A stretch of 64,000 nucleotides of DNA, taken from contig NZ_CDBT01000008.1 of the NCBI RefSeq assembly GCF_000819765.1, positions 211,916 through 275,915 of the forward strand. Direction: 5' to 3'. The stretch comes from Aeromonas bivalvium (lineage in GTDB: Bacteria; Pseudomonadota; Gammaproteobacteria; Enterobacterales; Aeromonadaceae). The position numbers and the translations under genes are program-made. Shown in pieces: positions 58,337 through 64,000 of the stretch. How positions within the stretch are numbered: position 1 is the stretch's first letter; each line of letters begins with the position of its first letter. The notes below the pieces were generated by a model that searched no databases, was not told the origin of the DNA, and was given only the letters and a program-made list of their open reading frames with translations.

Positions 58337-59344
58337 TTACAGCCGGGCAATGATGGCCTGGGTGAACTGGTCGGTAGAGGCGCTGCCCCCCAGATCCCGG
58401 GTTACACATTCGCCCGCTTCTATGGTGGCGCGCACCGCCTCGCGGATCCGCTCTGCCTTGTCCTGCATGCCGAGGTATTCCAGCATCTGGATGGCGGCGA
58501 GGATGACGGAGGTGGGGTTGGCGATGTTCTTGCCCGCGATGTCAGGCGCTGAGCCGTGGACCGCCTCGAAGATGGCCGCCCCTTCGCCTATGTTGGCGCC
58601 CGGGGCCATGCCTAAGCCCCCCACCAGGCCGGCGCACAGATCCGAGAGGATGTCGCCAAACAGGTTGGTGGTGACCATCACATCGAACCGCTCCGGGTAC
58701 ATCACCAGGTTCATGCAGGCGGCGTCGACTATCATCTCCTCGCTCTGGATGTCCGGGTAGCGGGCGGCGACTTCCCGGGCCACTTCCAGGAACAGGCCCG
58801 AGGTGGATTTGAGGATGTTGGCCTTGTGGACCGCGGTGACCTTCTTGCGACCCTCCTTGCGGGCCAGCTCGTAGGCGAAGGTGACGATGCGCTCGGCCCC
58901 ATCCCGAGTGATGATGCTCATCGCCTCGGCGCTGTTGTTGTCGTCGCTGCGCTTCTGGCCTGCCCCCGAATACATGCCTTCGGTGTTTTCCCGCACCGTG
59001 ATGATGTCGATGTTGTCGTAGCGGCTCTTGGTGCCCTTGAAGGAGATGACGGGGCGAACGTTGGCGTAGAGATGGAATCGCTTGCGCAGGGAGACGTTGA
59101 TGGAGGTGAAGCCGCCGCCGACCGGGGTGGTGAGCGGCCCTTTCAGGCTGATCTTGTTCTTTTCAATCAGATCGAGCGTGGACTGGGGCAGCAACTCGCC
59201 ATGTTTCTCGAGGGCCACCAGGCCCGCATCGGCGTATTCATATTCGAAGTCGCAGCCGGCATGGGTCAGGATCTGGATGGCGGATTCGATGATGCTGGGG
59301 CCTATGCCGTCGCCCGGGATGACGGTGATCTTGGTTTTTGACAT
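58337..59344 (-). CDS. isocitrate dehydrogenase, probably NAD-dependent (IDH3-like)
   Basis: A 335-residue member of the beta-decarboxylating dehydrogenases, starting [14 protein letters not shown]. The substrate loop is S-I-N-V-S-L-R-K (about residues 82-89), the SxNxxLR pattern of isocitrate enzymes rather than the isopropylmalate type. The coenzyme loop [15 protein letters not shown] (about 263-277) with Asp after Pro resembles NAD-linked enzymes such as mitochondrial IDH3, not E. coli Icd, which is about 416 residues and NADP-linked. It is transcribed alone. Homoisocitrate or tartrate dehydrogenases of this superfamily are less likely alternatives. Confidence 0.82.
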   Translation of the reverse strand: MSKTKITVIPGDGIGPSIIESAIQILTHAGCDFEYEYADAGLVALEKHGELLPQSTLDLIEKNKISLKGPLTTPVGGGFTSINVSLRKRFHLYANVRPVISFKGTKSRYDNIDIITVRENTEGMYSGAGQKRSDDNNSAEAMSIITRDGAERIVTFAYELARKEGRKKVTAVHKANILKSTSGLFLEVAREVAARYPDIQSEEMIVDAACMNLVMYPERFDVMVTTNLFGDILSDLCAGLVGGLGMAPGANIGEGAAIFEAVHGSAPDIAGKNIANPTSVILAAIQMLEYLGMQDKAERIREAVRATIEAGECVTRDLGGSASTDQFTQAIIARL

Positions 59345-59493
59345 GAAACGTATCCACTTCTAGGGAACAGAGGAGGGGGGAGGATTCGGCGGTTTTTATA
59401 TCATTTTTACCCTAATCCCACCATGTTTCTTTACATTCTACCGGTTTTCCTCAACAGCGAAGGTGAGCGCCGTCATGATTGCGCCGACGCGGA

Positions 59494-60294
59494 TCAGCGA
59501 GGCGTATAGCGGATCTCCTGCAGGTTGAAGCCCAGGGGAATGTCGAGCCTCAGTCGCACCAGTGTCTGGGCGAGTCTGGCATTTTCGGCCTGGGCCAGCA
59601 CCTTTTGCAGGGGCTTGCTGGCTTCCTCGATGGCCACTGCCAGCATGCCGTCCAGGCTGCCGTATTGCTGCAGCAGCTGGGTCGCGCCCTTGGGGCCTAT
59701 GCCCGCCACCCCCTTGATGCTGGAGCCAGCCACCCCGGTCAGGGCCCAGAAATCGACGAGCTGGTCCGGGGCGACCCCATAGTGCTGCTGGACGAAGGCG
59801 GCATCGAGCCAGCGCTTGTTGAAGTAGTCGCGCACCTGGATCCCGGGGCCTATCAGCTGGCAGAACCCCTTGTCGGTGGAGATGATGGTGGCCCTGTGGC
59901 CGTGGCGGGCGATGCCGCAGGCCAGGGTGGCCACCAGATCATCGGCCTCGTCCGTCTGGGAGAGCAGGGCATCGATGCCGCACTCCCAGAAGGCATCCTG
60001 CAGGCTGGCCAGCCCGGCCTTGAGTTCGGGGGGCATGGGGCTGCGCCCCGCCTTGTAGTCAGGATAGAGCCCCTTGCGCCAGCCTGGCACCTCACCATCG
60101 AGCTCACTATCAAATACGGCGATGACATGGGTTGGCGCCGCCCCCGCCAGCAGCTTGCGGCTGGTGTTGACCAGGTTGGCCCGGGTGGCGAGCAGTGCCT
60201 GCTCCGGGCTCAGCGCTTGCTGGGCCTGTACCGCATGGAGGCGGCGGATGAGGTTGAGGGCATCGATGATCAGCAGATGAGACTTGGGCGACAT
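59494..60294 (-). CDS. xni: flap endonuclease Xni (ExoIX-like)
   Basis: A 266-residue protein resembling the 5'-nuclease domain of DNA polymerase I. Signatures are LLIIDALNLIRRLHA (about 7-21), AVFDSELDGEVPGWRK with YKAGR (about 60-85), TDEADDLVATLAC (about 113-125, metal ligands) and the helix-hairpin-helix GVAGSSIKGVAGIGPKGATQLL. E. coli Xni is 251 residues. The ATG at 60294 is chosen by homology and no strong ribosome-binding site is seen. It is downstream of ppnN on the same strand. Confidence 0.93.
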   Translation of the reverse strand: MSPKSHLLIIDALNLIRRLHAVQAQQALSPEQALLATRANLVNTSRKLLAGAAPTHVIAVFDSELDGEVPGWRKGLYPDYKAGRSPMPPELKAGLASLQDAFWECGIDALLSQTDEADDLVATLACGIARHGHRATIISTDKGFCQLIGPGIQVRDYFNKRWLDAAFVQQHYGVAPDQLVDFWALTGVAGSSIKGVAGIGPKGATQLLQQYGSLDGMLAVAIEEASKPLQKVLAQAENARLAQTLVRLRLDIPLGFNLQEIRYTPR

Positions 60295-60376
60295 GGTGGC
60301 GGTGCGCTTTCTCCAAGGGCCGGCTCGGGGAGCGGCGGGGTGTGGCGCTGGCGCGCGGGAATGGCGCCATTGTAAC

Positions 60377-60406
60377 AAGGGAGGGGCGCCATTGCGCCCC
60401 TCCCGT
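60377..60406 (-). terminator. terminator between ppnN and xni
   Basis: On the minus strand GGGAGGGGCGC-AAT-GGCGCCCCTCCC is followed by TTGTT. Confidence 0.75.
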
Positions 60407-60427
60407 CACGGGGTGATGCTCCTTGTC

Positions 60428-61783
60428 CTAGCGCACTATCTCGTAGCAGGGCACATACTGGCTGCCCGGCAGCTTCATGCGCTGCTGCTTGACGAAGCTC
60501 TCCAGCAGCTTGTCCATCAGCACCATCAGCTCCTTGTCGCCGTGCAGCTTGAAGGGGCCGTGCTGCTCGATGGCATGGAGCCCCGCCTCCTTGACGTTGC
60601 CCGCCACTATGCCGGAGAAGGCGCGGCGCAGGTGCGCCGCCAGCTGCTGCGGCGCCTGGTTGCGGTGCAGATCCAGGCTGGCCATGTTGGCGTGGTTGGG
60701 CTCGAAGGGCAGCTGGAAGTCGGGCTCTATCTTGAGGGACCAGTTGAAGGAGTAGGCATCCCCCACCGACTTGCGGTACTCGCGAATGCGCGGCATGGCC
60801 TCCTTCATGGTGCGGGCCACCTCGGGGGCATCTCCCACTATGATGCGATAGAGGCTGGTGGCCGGCTCTCCCAGGGTCGCCTTGATGAAGTCGTCGATGG
60901 CGCGGAAGTAGTCGGCGCTCTCCTTGGGCCCGGTCAGTACGATGGGGATGGGTTGGCGCTCGTTGGCCGGGTGCATCATGATGCCGAGCAGGTAGAGCAG
61001 CTCCTCCGCGGTGCCGACCCCGCCCGGGAAGATGATGATGCCGTGGCCCAGGCGCACGAACGCCTCGAGCCGCTTCTCTATGTCCGGCAGTATCACCAGC
61101 TCGTTGACGATGGGGTTGGGAGGTTCGGCCGCTATGATGGAGGGCTCGGTCAGGCCTATGTAGCGGCCATCGCGCACCCGCTGCTTGGCATGGCCCACGG
61201 CGGCCCCCTTCATGGGCCCCTCCATGGCGCCCGGGCCGCAGCCGGTGCAGATGTTGAGCTCGCGCAGGCCCAGCTCGCTGCCCACCGCGCGGGTGTACTG
61301 GTATTCCGTCTCGTTGATGGAGTGACCGCCCCAGCACACCACCAGGTTGGGATCCGCCCCCGGGTGGATCGCCTTGGCGTTGCGCAAGATGGAGAAGACC
61401 AGGTTGGAGATGTGGCTCGGGCTGGTCAGATCCACCAGGCGGTTGGCTTCTATCTGGTTGGAAACATAGAGGATGTCGCGCAGTACCGAGAAGAGATGCT
61501 CCTGGATGCCGCGGATGATGTCGCCATCGACGAAGGCGTGCTCAGGTGCGTTGAACAGTTCCAGCTTGACCCCGCGCTCGCGCCGGATCACATGAATGTC
61601 GAATGATTTGAAACGCTCCAGAATCTCCTTGGAGCTGTCGGTGTGGCTGCCCGAATTCAGTACCGCCAGCGAGCAGTTGCGAAACAGTTGATAGATATCG
61701 CTGGAGGCCGTCTGCTTGAGTCTGTCGACTTCGAGCTGGGACAGCAGGTCCATGCTGCCCACGGGATTGATGTGCGTGATCAT
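60428..61783 (-). CDS. ppnN: pyrimidine/purine nucleotide 5'-monophosphate nucleosidase PpnN
   Basis: Splits nucleoside monophosphates to base and ribose 5-phosphate; the E. coli enzyme is activated by (p)ppGpp. The 451-residue product has an N-terminal regulatory domain (about 1-140), a central LOG-like Rossmann domain with [16 protein letters not shown] (about 179-194) and [17 protein letters not shown] (about 252-268), and a C-terminal domain. The start [14 protein letters not shown] is the usual YgdH opening. It is upstream of xni, near each other also in E. coli. Confidence 0.95.
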   Translation of the reverse strand: MITHINPVGSMDLLSQLEVDRLKQTASSDIYQLFRNCSLAVLNSGSHTDSSKEILERFKSFDIHVIRRERGVKLELFNAPEHAFVDGDIIRGIQEHLFSVLRDILYVSNQIEANRLVDLTSPSHISNLVFSILRNAKAIHPGADPNLVVCWGGHSINETEYQYTRAVGSELGLRELNICTGCGPGAMEGPMKGAAVGHAKQRVRDGRYIGLTEPSIIAAEPPNPIVNELVILPDIEKRLEAFVRLGHGIIIFPGGVGTAEELLYLLGIMMHPANERQPIPIVLTGPKESADYFRAIDDFIKATLGEPATSLYRIIVGDAPEVARTMKEAMPRIREYRKSVGDAYSFNWSLKIEPDFQLPFEPNHANMASLDLHRNQAPQQLAAHLRRAFSGIVAGNVKEAGLHAIEQHGPFKLHGDKELMVLMDKLLESFVKQQRMKLPGSQYVPCYEIVR

Positions 61784-61830
61784 GATCTTCCCCTTCTCGC
61801 TCAGTTGTTATCGTTCTCTCTTTCCCTGGG

Positions 61831-61861
61831 GATAGAGGGGATGCCTTTGGGCATCCCTCTC
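61831..61861. terminator. hairpin between the diguanylate cyclase gene and ppnN
   Basis: AGAGGGGATGCC-TTT-GGGCATCCCTCT forms a long stem in the gap; the T tail is weak. A second G+C-rich hairpin (GGGGGCCGGC/GCCGGCCCCC, about 61938-61964) lies right after the cyclase stop. One of them probably ends the cyclase transcript. Confidence 0.5.
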
Positions 61862-61974
61862 GCCTGATAGTAGAGCCAACGGATGGGGGAGGGGAATAGG
61901 GGCGGGTGCGACTGCCGTTTTTTTGAGCGGCTGCGAAGGGGGCCGGCGAGCCGGCCCCCCCTTCACGGTGGGCA

Positions 61975-63594
61975 TCAGCCCAGGTCGGTGTTGACCCTGT
62001 CGCGGCCAGCGTGCTTGGAGCCATAGAGCGCCTTGTCCGCCCGCTCGAATGCGTCGGAGGGTTGATCCCCCTCCTTGAACAGGGTGGCACCGATGGAGAT
62101 GGTGATCTCGACCCTGGCATCGCGAAAACGGAACGGAATGCTCTTGATCGCCTTGCGCAGGTTCTCGAGAGGGGTTTCGAACTTGTCCGGATTGACGTTG
62201 GGCAGCAGCACCACGAACTCCTCGCCGCCGAAGCGGGCGATGAAGTCGGTATCGCGCAGGGATTTTTGCAGCGCCTTGGCGACCACCTTGAGCGCCTTGT
62301 CCCCCGCCATGTGGCCGTAGTTGTCATTGATCCCCTTGAAGTGATCTATGTCGATGATGGCCAGGCACAGGGGGGTGCGATAGCGCAGCCAGCGCTTGTA
62401 TTCCAGCTCGAGCCGCTCATCCAGGGCCGCCCGGTTGTGGACCTGGGTCAGGCTGTCGAGGAACAGCTTGTGCTTCTGGATGGTGAGGCGCTTCTTGTAC
62501 TCCGCCGTCTCCTCCTTCATCAGCCGCAGCTTGGCCTCCATGGTGGAGAGGCGGGTGATGAGGTGCAGCTCGCGGGCCGTCATGGCCTCGCGCTCCTTGA
62601 GCAGCAGGCCGATGGCGGCCATGTGGTCGCTGATGGCCTGCTTGAGCGCCTCCGAGGAGTGGTGGCGGGTCAGGGTGTCATCGATGGCCTGGACCTCGTT
62701 GTCCAGGGCCTGGCGGCTGGTCTGGCTTGCCTGCTGCAAGGCCCGCCCTTCATCCAGGGATTCGGTGAAGTTGAAATGGACCGAGGAGAGGCTCTCGTTG
62801 AGGGCGGTCAGGAAGGCGCGCGAGCTCTTGCGCTCCTCGCGGGTGCCCTCGATGATGAGCTGGATCACCTGCAGGCAGGACTCTGCCAGCAGGGAGGGAT
62901 CCATCCCCATCAGCAGCTGGCGGCGGATCTCTCCCAGGCTCTCCCCCACGGCGCCGGCAAAATCGAGCTCGGTGATGAGGCGCTGCAGCTCGTCGGCGAT
63001 GCGGTTGTAGACCTTGACGTCGAGGCTGGCGGCCTCGTCCGTTTCCTGGGTCACGCCATTGGCCCCCTTGTCGGCGGAGGTGCCATAAGGGGGGAGAGGC
63101 TGGCTGGGCAGCAGCTGGATCTTGATGGCCTGCTGGTAGAACTCCAGCAGCTGGGCGACCCGGCGCTGATGGTCGCTGAGGCCATAGCCGTTGGGGGCGG
63201 CCAGGAAGGCCTTGAGGGACTTGCGGGTCTCCTCCGGGAATCCCTTGAGGGACTTGAGCTGCCGGGAACCGAGTTCGATGGCGCTGGCGGTCAGGGTAAT
63301 AGACTCTTCCAGGGCCGTACTGTGCTGTTGCAGCAGCTTCTCGATGGCGGCGAGGTCGTTGTCCAGGCTGGTCAGGGAGGGTTGTCCCTCCAGCTTCTGC
63401 TTGAGACGGGCGAGCTTGTTGTCGAGTTCGCGATCATGGCCGCGGCAGGCCTGCATCAGCTTGGCGATAAACTGGATGCTGCGGCTGCGCTCGGCCTGGC
63501 TGCAGAGCACAGTTTCATCGAGCTCGAGTTGCTTGTGCTGGAGCGACTCCCTGAGTCTGGCCAGTTGCCCTGCTACGGCAGTGATGTCATTCAT
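61975..63594 (-). CDS. diguanylate cyclase (GGDEF) with long helical N terminus
   Basis: A 539-residue cytoplasmic protein with no membrane helix. Residues 1-350 are helical with coiled-coil character (ARLKQKLEGQ, LQRLITELDF, STMEAKLRLMKEETAEYKKRL). The GGDEF domain covers about 370-535, with DSLTQVHNRAALDERL at its start and the active site RFGGEEFVVLLP (GGEEF, about residues 450-461). It should make cyclic di-GMP from GTP. The layout recalls the polar cyclase DgcP of Pseudomonas, but that is only likeness. An RxxD inhibitory site is not obvious. It starts inside the end of a 37-codon gene. Confidence 0.92.
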   Translation of the reverse strand: MNDITAVAGQLARLRESLQHKQLELDETVLCSQAERSRSIQFIAKLMQACRGHDRELDNKLARLKQKLEGQPSLTSLDNDLAAIEKLLQQHSTALEESITLTASAIELGSRQLKSLKGFPEETRKSLKAFLAAPNGYGLSDHQRRVAQLLEFYQQAIKIQLLPSQPLPPYGTSADKGANGVTQETDEAASLDVKVYNRIADELQRLITELDFAGAVGESLGEIRRQLLMGMDPSLLAESCLQVIQLIIEGTREERKSSRAFLTALNESLSSVHFNFTESLDEGRALQQASQTSRQALDNEVQAIDDTLTRHHSSEALKQAISDHMAAIGLLLKEREAMTARELHLITRLSTMEAKLRLMKEETAEYKKRLTIQKHKLFLDSLTQVHNRAALDERLELEYKRWLRYRTPLCLAIIDIDHFKGINDNYGHMAGDKALKVVAKALQKSLRDTDFIARFGGEEFVVLLPNVNPDKFETPLENLRKAIKSIPFRFRDARVEITISIGATLFKEGDQPSDAFERADKALYGSKHAGRDRVNTDLG

Positions 63595-63700
63595 TGTTCA
63601 GGCTGCCCTGTTTGTTGTTATTGTCCATGGAGGTGGGATAGTCCTCTGTGGGCGAGGCCGACTCAGATCCCCAGCGATCCGCTATCTTGTCATCGATCAT
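63587..63700 (-). CDS. 37-codon protein between a truncated gene and the diguanylate cyclase
   Basis: An ATG at 63700 lies inside the end of the upstream gene (11-base overlap), with GAGG six bases before it. The frame runs 37 codons and its TGA overlaps the cyclase start by eight bases. The peptide begins MIDDKIADRWGSESAS and is acidic and Asn/Ser-rich, probably disordered. The linked overlaps and good ribosome-binding site argue that it is translated. Its role could be coupling translation to the cyclase or acting as a small partner; no family is known to me. Confidence 0.6.
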   Translation of the reverse strand: MIDDKIADRWGSESASPTEDYPTSMDNNNKQGSLNNE

Positions 63701-64000
63701 CTGCGCCTCTCGTCCGTGACAGGCCAGGCCAGTTGATCCACTGTTTGTCGTGAGAAGAGTTTACTTTTACCAATCCCTTGTCAATCGCCATCAGGCAGCA
63801 TTGCCACACGTCACCGTTAAAAAACGCCGCCTGTTGGCAGTCGATCGCCGCCAGTTCCAGCCAGGCGCTCTGATTGGCTCGCTCGCTGAGCTGGGTCGCG
63901 CCCGCCAGGGCCAGGTAGCAGAGGTCGAACAGACCGAGGTGATCGAGGGCGCTGGCGGCCTTGGGCAGGAAGGGGTGGCTGACGATGCCAAGGCTGATGC
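63690..64000 (-). CDS. C-terminal part of an unknown protein, cut by the window end
   Basis: The last 103 codons of a minus-strand gene whose start is beyond base 64000. The visible part reads ISLGIVSHPFLPKAASALDH at first and ends WINWPGLSRTRGADDR. It is soluble, with normal codon use. By position next to a cyclase of this type in vibrios it may be a DUF3549 protein, but I cannot confirm that from this fragment. Its stop overlaps the 37-codon gene, so the three genes form one operon. Confidence 0.7.
   Translation of the reverse strand, partial: ISLGIVSHPFLPKAASALDHLGLFDLCYLALAGATQLSERANQSAWLELAAIDCQQAAFFNGDVWQCCLMAIDKGLVKVNSSHDKQWINWPGLSRTRGADDR

Overview
This window looks like chromosomal DNA from an Aeromonas species (Gammaproteobacteria). 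The supporting evidence is the high G+C, the Vibrio/Enterobacteria-like gene order, the Na+-translocating NADH:quinone reductase operon, a class C beta-lactamase close to the Aeromonas FOX/MOX group with a TTCAC-N6-TTCAC tag upstream, and an OmpK/Tsx-type porin. The species cannot be fixed from sequence alone.

Layout. 1-700: a minus-strand tRNA operon (Gln and Met) with one decayed tRNA-like relic. 0.9-5.6 kb: ychF, pth, prs, tRNA-Gln, ispE and lolB on the minus strand. 5.7-11.4 kb: hemA-prfA-prmC-sirB2-sirB1-kdsA on the plus strand. 11.6-15.2 kb: grcA with a paired FNR promoter, ung, a hemerythrin-like protein, a DUF3545 protein and tal. 15.9-18.6 kb: an alanine/glycine:cation symporter, then a frameshifted ampC-type beta-lactamase. 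18.9-24.5 kb: the metK-sprT-endA-rsmE-gshB-yqgE-ruvX block (minus), with a MetJ operator ahead of metK. 24.8-26.8 kb: transketolase.

26.9-30.9 kb is the only clearly accessory stretch: an AT-rich cassette of two overlapping unknown genes (the second HEPN-like), a gene for three fused RidA domains, a 1.1-kb gap without a supportable gene, and a small membrane protein. 31-43 kb: anmK, mepM, tyrS, yajL, panE, yajQ, ompK, ampG, ppiA, yajG, rlmG and bolA. 43.4-50.5 kb: nqrABCDEF-apbE-nqrM, encoding all subunits of the sodium pump plus the flavin transferase and iron-delivery factor that mature it. 50.6-64 kb: a small exported protein, SOS-controlled dinB, a chemoreceptor, the GcvB small RNA divergent from gcvA, an alpha/beta hydrolase, ygdD, rlmM, an exported protein of unknown function, an NAD-type isocitrate dehydrogenase, xni, ppnN, a diguanylate cyclase, a 37-codon gene and a gene cut by the window end.

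Most of the window is core metabolism and translation. The most unusual signals are: (i) degenerate tandem copies of gene ends sitting in operon gaps (pth tail, sirB1/kdsA junction, and three coupled copies of the anmK start); (ii) the two-gene AT-rich cassette; (iii) the triple RidA fusion; (iv) the beta-lactamase frameshift; and (v) well-preserved FNR, LexA, MetJ, CRP and CreB/BlrA-type sites. All functions are assigned by reading motifs and recalling family sequences; no database search was run.
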